NCBI GenBank assembly: GCA_028335825.1
Contig: JAIOKI010000008.1
Span: 524,185-588,184, forward strand
Origin: Nosema muscidifuracis
Taxonomy: Eukaryota; Microsporidia; Nosematidae
Length of the DNA: 64,000 bases
Direction of reading: 5' to 3'
The notes under the pieces were generated by a model. That model was not told where the DNA came from, made no database searches, and worked only from the letters and a program-made list of their open reading frames with translations. The position numbers were made by a program, and so were the translations under genes. Shown piece after piece: positions 24,490 through 35,126 of this stretch. Within the stretch, counting starts at the first letter, position 1; each line of letters opens with the position of its first letter.

Positions 24490-24890
24490 TAATATGGGGG
24501 CAATACTAAAAACTAAGTTGTCAAAAGATGACTATGGCCAAGAGGTCAGGATAATTTTAGAAAACTAGAGATTATTATGTATACGTTAGAGTTATATGGA
24601 GTTTAAAAGGAAAGCTGGAGAAGAGAGATTTTTGAAAGAGCTTCTAGGAATTTGAAAATTTTTATTATCAGAAATACTTCTAAGGAGGAGGAAATAGACG
24701 AAATTAGGAAAAAGAGTTTAAAGAGAAACTAAGAAGGAGAATCTTACTGGATGTAATAAATACTCCAAGGGTAGATTATTGGATTTGGGTAAAATAGTTG
24801 AAATATGACCTTATGACTCATATATTGTTAGAATTAATAATGAAAGATTGTTAAAAAACAGAAATTGTGATTAAAAGGGAATGAATGTAG
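24490..24890 (+). mobile_element. fossil of an LTR retrotransposon (Ty3/Gypsy-like), 3' part of pol
   Basis: The plus strand is GC-richer and purine-rich here and resembles the region after the integrase core in Ty3/Gypsy-like pol genes: a charged helical stretch followed by a small beta-rich block with PYDSYIVRI. It is broken in several places; no LTR or other part is visible next to it. The element looks old. Confidence 0.4.
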
Positions 24891-25614
24891 TAAATTTATT
24901 TTTGATTGAGATTATTCATCTGTAGAGGAATTTTATATCATTAAACCCTAATTATGTTAAGCAGTAATTTCTAATGATAATTTTGAAACAAAGATTCTTT
25001 TATTAGATACAGATTTAGTAAATTACTGGTTTGATTTGAGTAAAGATCTTTCAGTAAATGATGATTAGCATAAAATTTTATTGAGAAATACAATTTGATG
25101 AATCTATAATCATTTCCAAAGAAAGCTATATAATATGGAACAAGAATGAAAAAAAGTAGGGAAATATATATGCAAGTAATAAAAAAAGATATAATTATTA
25201 AATTTTGACTATTATAAATATAGTAAAGAAAATTCGATGATTGTAAATATTTTGGTGTAATTAAAGAACCTAGAAATATTGCTGAATTTAGAAAATATAT
25301 GTAAAATACAAAAGATTTTATTATATTACATTATAAAGATAATTTAAATTTTAAATTATTTAAGATTGTATTAGAATTATGATGTCATTTTTATACAACT
25401 AAAAATCAAAAAAATTACTTTCCTAAAGATATAAAAACTAACACTTAATTAATAAGTTTAGATATTATTTATTTACAAAAATCTAGTATCTTAAATTACA
25501 TCATTTTGTAATTTAACTAATATTCAAAATAATATTTATGATAAATTTAATTTTTAATATTGAAAAAACCTAAAAATATTTACATGAATATTTATTTATT
25601 TTAAGATTATGGAT
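24891..25614 (+). pseudogene. decayed coding stretch, not identified
   Basis: Short plus-strand open pieces with gene-like composition occur, for example LLDTDLVNYWFDLSKDL near 24997-25047 and a stretch near 25260-25440. They do not match a family in this window convincingly. A similar NYWF tetrapeptide occurs in debris near 49130. Host gene or element origin cannot be decided. Confidence 0.3.
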
Positions 25615-25881
25615 TTAAGAAATATTCTTCTTTTTATGTTTTTCTTTGGATCTCCTATTTTGAAACCATATTTTTAAGTTACAAATAGGTATCCTTGTTC
25701 GTATGTTGATCCCTATCTTATCCATTTTATTAGGATAGGGATTATTTCGAAAAAAATATTCCAAATATTCCTCCTCCATTTTACTATATTTATATCTAAA
25801 TCTGGGTTTTCGATTAGAGGAGGAATATGACTCTAAAATTTCATTTTCTTGGTCAATGAAATTTAGAGTTTTCTTGCTCAT
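25615..25881 (-). CDS. divergent homeodomain transcription factor
   Basis: 88 residues, ATG start. Residues about 25-84 form a homeodomain: with W72 taken as homeodomain position 48, the invariant positions fall correctly (L40 as L16, F44 as F20, W72, F73, N75 as N51, R77 as R53), and the recognition helix reads LKIWFQNRRSKEKHK. The N-terminal arm (RKPRFRYKY) and the C-terminal tail (KHKKK) are basic, fitting DNA contact and nuclear import. It should bind TAAT-like sites as a nuclear regulator. Microsporidia are known to keep a small set of short, divergent homeobox genes, and the whole protein is scarcely larger than the domain, as is typical there. Neighbours give no hint of its targets. 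Length and family match make this one of the most secure calls. Confidence 0.93.
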   Translation of the reverse strand: MSKKTLNFIDQENEILESYSSSNRKPRFRYKYSKMEEEYLEYFFRNNPYPNKMDKIGINIRTRIPICNLKIWFQNRRSKEKHKKKNIS

Positions 25882-26943
25882 AGAAATAAAGAAAGTTTTT
25901 CTTTTTATACTTAGAAAGGAGATGATTATGCAATGAAATGCATAATTATAGTCTTAAAGTAGAATTCTTTTTAAGGGAATATTTTAAGAATTATCATTGG
26001 ATCAGTTCATACATAATTAGACTTAAATTAGTCTAAAAATATTCTATTGGATATACTGATCTACTATTGATAAATTAAATAATTTTTTTATAACAAATTA
26101 ATATACACATAAATCTTGTATAAGAGAAGTTTTTGTTTAATAAGTCAATTTTAATTTTTTGATTAAAATTATATTCTTTTATTTTTTTATGCTAGGTCTA
26201 AATATTATTTTCTTAAGCATTTATATGAGACTTACTGATAATTTGTCATACAACCAGCTCACATCGTAGTAACTCACTGGTCAATACAAGGAAGAGGGAT
26301 TAAGGATTTATAAGAAAACAATAATAAACTTATTAACAATTTTATAAAAATATAATTGGTTATTTCCAAGAAAAAGCAAACAGTTTAAGAAATAATTATT
26401 TGTACATATAGTTGATACTAAGACTTATCATATTATTAAAAGACCTATTTATAATATAGTAAAGTTGGATAACTGAGCACTCATAAACAAAAAGAAATTT
26501 ATTCAAACTTTTTCATTTTTGTCAGATCATTCTACCATGGAACAATCTATAAGGTCTAATAAAATAAATTAACTTAAACTAATTACTCATTCTAAAATCA
26601 TTGACTTTATCAATAATAGTATTTTCTAATAATTGAAGATGTACTTATATTTTTCACTGATCTATTCTAAATATATCTTTAGACTTATTCTGAAAATATC
26701 AATTTAGTAATAAATCTTTCTAGCATATTTTTATTAATTAACTTTTAGAAATGAAATTATATTAATCTACTAAATTTATTCAGTGAGTTTTAATACTAAA
26801 AAATTGATGTTTATATATCACTATCAAATATCTTAAATAATAAATTACTTCAGATCTTCTTTATGAGATATCTCATATTAAAATATTTGTTTAGATTTAC
26901 ACTATGATCAAATATTTATAAAACGACGTAAAAATAAATCTTT
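25882..26943. other. gap without recognised gene
   Basis: No gene seen. About 26230-26310 is slightly GC-richer but has no readable motif. Confidence 0.4.
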
Positions 26944-27162
26944 CTAACCCAGAAATAATCTAAAAAAAATAAAGTTCTTACCTATCTCATTTATTTTTAA
27001 AGTATAGAAAATCAGTCTGTAGAAAAGGATGTAAGAAAAAATTATGGAAACTTGTAAAGAGAAGATGAATCCTAATAATGATATTTTATAACAAATTAGA
27101 TGTTTTGGTCTATGTTTATTTCGTAAGTATTCTAAGAAAGAAATATTTTGATTTTTTTTCAT
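26944..27162 (-). CDS. possible small membrane protein, 72 aa
   Basis: ATG at 27162, then a basic N-terminus (MKKNQNISFLEYLRNKHRPK), one or two hydrophobic stretches (residues about 24-54) and a short tail. The pattern of a basic head followed by membrane spans is gene-like, and it shares strand and closeness (about 200 bases) with the next gene upstream. No homologue or family recognised; it could be a chance frame in AT-rich DNA. Confidence 0.35.
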   Translation of the reverse strand: MKKNQNISFLEYLRNKHRPKHLICYKISLLGFIFSLQVSIIFSYILFYRLIFYTLKINEIGKNFIFFRLFLG

Positions 27163-27364
27163 TTATTCCGTTATATTTAAATTTTGGCTTTTTGATAAAA
27201 ACCTGATAGTTATGTTTTATTCTAATAATTAGAAATATTATCACTTTTTAAGATGATAAATTATAATATTTGTATTTATCTTTTTATACTTAATGATAAG
27301 AGAAAACATAAAATAAAATAATAAAGGTTTATGATTTTTTCAAAAAATAAATATTTGAAATGTT

Positions 27365-27902
27365 TTAATTATACTTCCTTGACCAAAAGATTAATAATTC
27401 CTCGAATTTCTTCTTACTTTCAGCTAATTCTAATAAATTTTTTCTGTCATAGATTTTTTGAACCATTATATTATGTTTAATGATAGATTTAGGATCATCT
27501 TTCTGGTCGACATTTCCTAATTTGATATCCTTAGATACAATCTTTAAATATAAAGATTCATAAAAATTAATCAGCCTTTTTATATCTACTTTTTCATCTA
27601 CTTTAAAATTAACTTTTTGATCATTGCAGTCTTTAACTGCATATTTATCAATTACGGTATTAATTAACTTAATATCATCTTCTAATTTTTCAGATAGGAT
27701 ATTTTTATCATTTCTTACTTTTATGATATTAAAGTTAGATAAAATATCCTTCTTTTGAAAATCCCCAGTTGGGACAAATACTGGACTTTCTTTATTTTTT
27801 CTAACCTTCTTCATTTCTTTTTTCTTTTTTCTTTTTTTTATTGTCTGTTTTCATTTTAGTTGCCCTGTTACCACTCTTACTTTTATTCTTAGCCATGTTC
27901 AT
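27365..27902 (-). CDS. Lys-rich unrecognised protein, head out of frame at an A8 run
   Basis: The main frame (27814 to 27365) encodes 149 residues, hydrophilic, Lys/Asp-rich, ending KKFEELLIFWSRKYN. Upstream, ATG at 27902 (or 27896) opens a second frame MNMAKNKSKSGNRATKMKT that runs into a Lys block and then a stop. The two frames meet at a run of eight A on the coding strand (T8 at about 27832-27839 on the plus strand); with one A fewer the head would read straight into the 149-residue body and give a basic, nuclear-localisation-like N-terminus. So the real start may be 27902, or translation may begin at the internal MKKVRKNK. Helical or coiled-coil character is likely. Function unknown. Confidence 0.6.
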
Positions 27903-29439
27903 TATTTATATATTTCTGAATTTATATTTAAATCCAAAACATGATAAATAAAAAGTAAACAAATTAAAAATCAAATGATATCTGATTAATTAATTTTATA
28001 TTAAAATGCAGATATACTATTTAATTTTAGTGCTACTAAACTTTTGTTTATATTACGTGTTGATATCTAAATGATGTAATGCTGATATAAGAGATTCTTT
28101 GATTTATTATGATTTGATATTAATACACTAAATACAGTAATTAATTAAAATTTATTTAATTTATAATATTCGTTTAGAATTCAAAATCATAAGGTTTTAT
28201 TTCTCTCATCAAAATTTAAACCCTTAAGATGCTTTATGAGAGATGAAGTGTAGCTCAGGAATGCTTCTAGTTCTAAGGAACTTTTACAATAATTCTCATA
28301 TTGCACTTTCTGAGAGATAAAGTTAATTTTATTAAATGTAAATTTATTTATTTCTTTCTTGTTACTTTAAAATGAGATATGGTTAAAATATTAGTAATTT
28401 CATAGTTTCATATTTTGTTTGTAATTTCCATTAAATAAACCATTTAGTAGTACCACTGAAGATAAATGTATAGTGTTAGGTTAAAATATACTATTAAATG
28501 TTTAAGTTTTAATTAAATAACATAGTTATTATAATAATATTATAGGAAACGAGTAAGTGGATTATTAAAAAAACATTAAATAATTTATTTATAAATGAAA
28601 TCTTTGTTATAGTTTAATATTACAGAATAGATAACATAAAATGTGTTATATAGTATCAATAATTATAGGTGGTTATAGAATCTGTAATAAAATTTAGTTG
28701 GCTTAGGTAGGTTAGAATACTATTATTATAATAAAATATTTAATTAATCTTGTGACGCATAGAATATAAAAAATATTCTAAATTGACAAATTAAAGAAAC
28801 CTCATAAATACATATTTGTATGTGGAATAGTATTGTTGATTACTTTTATAAAAGATAACAGAGAAATTATTCAGTAAATATAGTATTCACAATTAAATTA
28901 AGAAATAATAATATCTTTTAGTAAATTCTGCTAGTTTATTAAATGTTTAGATCTGTATTAAAAAATAATTTAATAAAGAAAACTGTTAGAGTTATGATCG
29001 CTTTTTTATTTATTTTCCAAATAAAAAAGTATTGCTGACTTTTTAACAAAGGATGATATTTTGATAACGTAAATTCTGTTATTCGTTAATTATACAGATT
29101 TTTTACAACGATATATTCTTTGAATTGTGAAATCTAAATCGACTAGCTTAAAAAAGTAAGATCAAATAATTCGACTGAATGGGGTATAAATTTTATTCAG
29201 ACTTTATTTTGATTCTAATAATAAACAAAAAGGTTAAATATTTAATTAAAAACTTTAACATCCCTTTTTTTATTGATACAAAATAATATTTTATTATATT
29301 TGATAACTTGATGACAATGGAAATGAAAAAGAAACAAAATAAGATCTAATATCTACCACCGTGATTTACTGCACAAGTACAAAACTTGAATTATTTTCTA
29401 TCAAAATTTTACAAACACTACAAGAAATTATTTTTGGAT
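27903..29439. other. gap without recognised gene
   Basis: No gene supported. TTAGGTAGGTTAG at 28703-28715 is a short interstitial telomere-like sequence. A GC-richer patch at about 28230-28330 shows no readable feature. CCC before an ATG near 28208-28221 opens only five codons. Confidence 0.4.
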
Positions 29440-29720
29440 ATCAAAATACAGGCATATATTCAATTTAAAATGTTTAAGATGACTTTTGAGGCTTAATAAA
29501 AAAAATTCTCATGGAAACTCTTATACATGAGAATAGTTATTGAAGATAACTATGAGATAGACAAGATAAATCTAATTTGTTTATTAGTAAATACAAACAA
29601 ACCATTTTAATTTTGCCTAAATTAAATTATTCTTTGCTTTTGAATTATTTATAACTCAGCTATCATTTTTATTCAGATATTATCATAATAAAAGAGATGT
29701 ATGAATTTTACTTAAATTAA
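29440..29720 (+). pseudogene. possible fragment of the 444-aa family
   Basis: A plus-strand open piece around 29515-29590 reads IEDNYEIDKINLICLLV, loosely like IEDSLDKIILYKCFFDIL of the 442-aa protein, followed by hydrophobic debris as in that family. The similarity is short and could be chance. Confidence 0.25.
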
Positions 29721-30072
29721 TATAATAATTTTTTAAATTTAATAACTTACAACATTTCGTTAATGGTATTCTAATATTCAAAATTTATCATATATTAAGA
29801 AGTTGTGATATCAAAAATATCACATTTAAATTGTATTAATTAGTTATAAATTTGAAAACATGTTTTATATTGTATTAATTAGATTAGCTATTAATTTTTA
29901 TAATTAGAATTATTAAATCGTTATTATTGATAAATTTTATACATATTTAAATTTAATAAAACTTTTTATTTCATGCAAAAAAATTATCATTATCTAATAA
30001 CATTAAATTATTATTAATTTATGCATAAATAAAATATAAAAATATTTTTTTTGCATAAAATAATTATCCATT

Positions 30073-30745
30073 ATTTCTGGAATATATATTTCTGAAGAAT
30101 ACGATGAAGAAATAATTAATCTAATTAAAAGAAGAGAACTTGATTTTTGTAATATTATACAGATTAATAATATCTATCTATGTCAATCTCTTCTATCTAT
30201 AAGAGGATTTGTTAGTCAAACTTTTGTAACAGATAATTATATATTTCTTTACAACGGAGAGATTTATAATAACGAACAGAGTGACACACTATTTATTAAA
30301 GATGTTCTAGACAGAAATATAAAAGAAGTATTTGATGATGATTTAAATAAATTAATGGAGATTGATATTAAGGCTTTTACAGAGAATATAAGTCAATATA
30401 GAGAAGATATTGTAGAATAAAAGAGAAAGACTTTGCTTATAAAAAAAATATTTTAAGAATTTTCTAAATAAAGTTTATGATGAGATTAATGAGTATCAAA
30501 ACGAATACGCATTGGTAATATTTTATAAAGATTCATATTCTTTTTTTAAAGATGACTTTGGTAAAAAGAGCTTGGGGTTATCAGAGAAGCCTTTTAGATT
30601 ATCTTCTGTTAGATATGAAAATGAACTTAATAATTCATACTTGTACTCATGTGATGTCATTAATAAGAAAACTTATATATTTTATAAATCGAATGCGAAA
30701 TTGAAATATCTTTCATATTTCTCTTGTAGATTTATATTTAAATAA
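30073..30745 (+). pseudogene. decayed ASNSD1-type asparagine-synthetase-like gene, N-terminal part
   Basis: The plus strand gives the glutaminase-type N-terminal domain of asparagine-synthetase-like proteins in two frames. At 30073 it reads ISGIYIS where the family starts MCGI, so both the start codon and the catalytic Cys2 are lost. Further on come LLSIRGF, then YIFLYNGEIYN (the NGEIYN motif) at about 30238-30270, a stop at 30418-30420 and, in another frame, DDFGKKSL and FRLSSVR (about 30551-30613). The form FGxxSL...F-LSSV with a short spacing fits ASNSD1 better than the canonical enzyme. The C-terminal synthetase domain with its SGGxDS loop is absent; LINE sequence begins about 12 bases after the last stop. 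The gene was probably interrupted by that insertion or already dead. Confidence 0.7.
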
Positions 30746-30756
30746 TAATTATAAGC

Positions 30757-32130
30757 TTGTTAATAACTACTGATGAAGTAATAAGTACTATGGTAGAAGA
30801 AACCAAAAGATTTATTACATTAGTAGGTGTAGAAATGAATATTGATAAATTTGCAGAGTGTGTTAGATGGATACAAGTATTTAGGATTGTTTAAAAATGA
30901 CATATGTAAAATAACGGGAGAAGATAAAGATAAGATATGGAAAGAAATTCAGAGAAAATGTGAGTCTCTGTGTAAAACAAAGCTAAACGCTAGAAACCTG
31001 TTCAAGGCAATGTATGAACATTCTAAATCACAGAATACAATGTAGGCATTCTAAGGGTCGAACCTAATGAATTTAGAGACTAGATTATATAGTTCAAAAT
31101 ATTCTTACAAAAGATTATATTCACCAATAGCATGAAGTAGAGAAAGACTATATCTTCCAAAGAAGAAGTCTGATTAATATTGAGCATAAGAGTGAAAAAA
31201 TCTTATTAAAAATATACCTAACCCAAGAAATTATGCTAAGAAGAAAAACAATAAGCATCTAACACGGATAAGACCCTTCATTGTAGAGAAGTACAGCCTG
31301 GAAAAAGGGTTTACACCAGAAGACTTAGAAGAAGCACAGAAATCGTATCTATATAGTGATATAAGAAAAAACATAATCACTCGAGAATATATAGATTCTG
31401 GGAATATCCCTTTGTGAGTATCAAAGATTCGGCTCTCTGGCTTACTAAAGGAAATATTACGGCTAGAGAAGAAGAGACACCATGTGCACTTCAGGATAGA
31501 AATATCTTCCTATAAAAGAAAGTTATGTGCTCACATTTTTATAGAATACTTTCCCATGATTACATGAGGAGACATAATGAAGTGTTACAATGTATTCATT
31601 TCCGAATTTGTAGAAATTTCGGGCTTACAAAAAATAAAAAAATCTGAAATCACTGTGTACAGGAGTGTATTACATCAAAATATATTAAAATTAGAATGGA
31701 TTCGCGAATCTAAAGCGCTATAAATGTAAAGTACAATAAACCTGATATATACATAGTAGATGAGGTTAGGAAAGAAGTCGTGATAATAGAGTAGAAATTA
31801 ACAACTTTGATAATTTGCGAAACATGGAGACAGAGAAGAAGGATATTTATGATTTATTGCCAACCACTCTACTTCTCTATACAAGTATAAGTCCAAGATA
31901 ATCACTTTCATTATGACTTGGGACGATATAGTAACAAACTTTTATTTCGCATACAGAACTGAGCTAGAGTTAGATAGTCACATTGAGGCATACATCCAGA
32001 TGAAAATACTCAAGATGACATTGGAAAGTCGCTGCAGAGTTGCGATGACGAAGTTTCACTAGTTAGTATTTTAGAAGTTTAAAAAAAGATGCCAATTGAA
32101 GATATAAGGGTGACTTACGTGGTGAGTGAA
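30757..32130 (+). mobile_element. 5'-truncated LINE (R2/Dong-like, restriction-like endonuclease type), decayed
   Basis: Reading starts in the reverse-transcriptase region after the catalytic YxDD, with VEETKRFITLVGVEMNIDK (about 30790-30846). It continues with YKYLGLF (30872-30892), KTKLNARNLFKA (30976-31011), and, after stops and frame changes, LEEAQKSYLYSDIRK (31328-31372). A C-terminal part resembles the restriction-like endonuclease domain: YNKPDIYIVDE at about 31735-31767 and MTWD at about 31915. This order matches single-ORF LINEs common in microsporidia. The 5' truncation is typical of LINE insertion. G+C is higher than in the surroundings, suggesting later arrival. It has several stops and frame changes; no target-site duplication was recognised. 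Confidence 0.75.
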
Positions 32131-33839
32131 GAATAAGATAAGAACATCATAAAAATATACCTTAAAAAACAATTTAAATTATTTTGTTTTAATAGAAGAT
32201 AATAAAAATTAAGAAAAATATATGTTTAATAAGGTAGAAGAAATTAATTAATGAGACATATTCAGTGATTGTAAAAAACAAAACTTTAAAAATACATATT
32301 ACACAATTTAGAAGTTATTTTTTGATTATATTTTTTTTTTGAAGGAGAGAATGTACTGTGAAAACACGTCATCTTAAAATATTATTTTTAAATATTTTAA
32401 TCCCTAGATAATAATTATATATATGATAAATAAATACTTTTTACATAAAATTAAGATAATTAAAATATATTAAGAATTTTCTAAATCTTCATATTATTAC
32501 ATATTAAGTAAGAGTATACTTTCTTTATTCTTGTTATGTTTAGTGTGAGATAAGTAATATATTAATGATAATTATAAATTAATAAAGTTTAGCAATACTA
32601 TCATTCTAAAACAGAATATAATATTATCTTCTTATTATACATGTTGAAATATGAATATTTTTGTAAATATATCATTTATAAATAGTTGAATAAATCTTCA
32701 ATATAGAGTTATATAATCAATGTTTTATTCTAGTGATTAATGGTTATTTTTATATATTAATAATATTACAATTAAATGACCCATTTATATGAATAATTAA
32801 AAATGTTATTATTTATATCTTCTTCTAGAATCAAGAATTAAATGTAATGGTATATTTAAATATTTATCTTATAAAGATTTAACAATTGAAATAAATACAA
32901 TATTATTTCTTATATTATATTATGTATTATATATATAGTTGTATTTACCTCCATTAAGTAAAATTGTCTCATCAAATATGATTGGTCAATTTCACATCCA
33001 ATAATTATTATATAATTTTATACTAAGATGTGTAAGATTATATAATAATTATTTTCATAAAGATTTACAGTCTTATTAAAATTATGATTATATTACATAT
33101 ATAATAAAAATATTTCTAAATTTATTCAATCCTCTTACTTGTATTATTCTCTAATATATAGGGATAATCATAATTTTTGACTTGAGATATGGGTAGAATT
33201 TATAATTTCAATAAAGTAGAGAGAGATTATATATATAATATTAGTAGATAGACAAAATATTTATAAATTGAGATACATAATATTTTATTATATTTAATAA
33301 AGATATGATTTTATAAGTAAATAAAGATGAGATAAAATTATCATAGTATTAATATAATTAATTATTTATATAAATTGAAAAGAATAAAATATTTATAATG
33401 TTTAGAATTGATGATTTTATTTATATATGATGATATAATAGAGTTAATTTAAGAAATTATAAAGATATTCAAAAAATATTATTATATGAAATTAAATAGT
33501 ATTATGATAATATCAGAGTTGTATTTGAAGAATATTTATTATATCAATAAAATGTTTCTTTAATATTTTTATTTCTTAATAAAGTCAATTAATAAATGAC
33601 TCAAATATATTATTAAATAAGATCTTATTTTTATAACTATTCTAAGATTTGTATTATAATAATCTAAATTTATATTTCTAGTGTCTTTTTAAATTAAAAG
33701 AATATAGAAAATAAAGAATTTTATAAGAGAATACTCGATTAAAATGTCATTAAATAATCATCATTATATTCAAAAAAACAATGAAAAAATATTGAATATA
33801 AAAAATGAAGTAAATTGATATAAGTCATAGAGAAAAGAC
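32131..33839. other. gene-free stretch with a subtelomere-like patch
   Basis: No gene seen. At 32361-32408 the sequence ACACGTCATCTTAAAATATT followed by CTAGATAAT resembles 62819-62856, the unique sequence immediately before the telomere array. The rest is very AT-rich. Confidence 0.45.
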
Positions 33840-34340
33840 CTCAAAATATCAAGGTAGAAAAAAATAATTATTGACCAGGTATGAAAGAATAGATCGAAAT
33901 TAAGATTAGAAAGAGTGTAATGTATCAAAAGTATACTCAAAAAACGAATGATTTGTATGAAAAAATTGAAGTGAATTTTATTGATTTTATAGAATTAATG
34001 TATTATAGAGATATTGATATCATATATAGAAGATAATGAGATAGATATTAAAAATTAAAAAATACATCAGAAATAGTAGAATTCTTAATCATTTATGTAT
34101 TCAAGAGAAAAAATTACAGATAATGGAATAGAGTTTATAAATTATAGAAAAGTAAACATGAATAGTATAAGAAATAAGGAAGAGTAAAATTAATAAGAGT
34201 TTGTTTATAGAAAAATATAATATTATTCATCATATTAGACTAATCTATATGACAATAGAAATAGTTAGGTATAAATCTGGTAGATAGAGAAGGAATATAG
34301 TATTTAAAAATACTTAAAATGGTAACAAGATAAGTTTTTA
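33840..34340 (+). mobile_element. possible fossil of an LTR retrotransposon, integrase region
   Basis: Purine-rich plus strand with a short block resembling the integrase core around its second acidic residue (a D-N-G-x-E-F type motif near 34115-34135). It is broken in many places; no LTRs or other parts were recognised. Old; the family assignment (Ty3/Gypsy-like) is tentative. Confidence 0.3.
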
Positions 34341-35126
34341 TAAATTAATAAACTTTTTATATTATTATATATTATATTTTAAGTGTTGTAAAAATATTAC
34401 AGTATGTCTCTTATATAATGAGAGACTATTAAAGAATAGAAATTATGATTTAAGAGTATTGAGATGATCAGTAAGAATTTGAAAATAATTGTCTAATAAA
34501 TATTATTATAAAAGTAAACCTTAATTATGGAAATTTTGTATAGATAATTTAATTAAATAAAATAGTAAAATAATAAATTATAATTAATTTGAAAAGTTTT
34601 TATATACAACTTATTAGAATATATTTTAAGTGTTGTAAAATGTACTCTTACAATCTGAGTATAGATTGATTAAAAAAAAGTGAAATAAATGTTCTAATGT
34701 TTCATTATTAATAAGATTATTTTGAAAAAAAAATGGATTTATGTATCAATCTGAAAATTATCTTATGAGTAGTAGAAATTCGAAATGATAGATTTTTTGT
34801 TCTTAGTTCGATATTTTTCCATTGAACATCTCTAAAAAAGAAAGGAATGTCTGCATCTATCCATGATATAAAATAAAGTTTATATGGTTGAATATGAAGA
34901 TCTTACTTCTGTAATTAATAAAGTTATAATACGAAGTAATAATTATCTTTTTGTAATCATTCACAGATTTGATAGTATGTCATGTTTATTATTATTTTAA
35001 ATTTCTATGTAAGATAAATATTAATATTATTCAAAATATTTTAATAATGACCATCTAAAGATTTTCTGTTCTCATAACAAAAAAATGACTTTTATTATAA
35101 GGGGATAAATATCAAATCAAAATATT
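34341..35126. other. AT-rich gap
   Basis: No feature recognised. Confidence 0.4.

Noticed and set aside
31050-31100. GGGTCGAACCTA as a possible tRNA T-arm
   Set aside because: It lies inside the LINE reading frame and no acceptor or anticodon stems are found around it.
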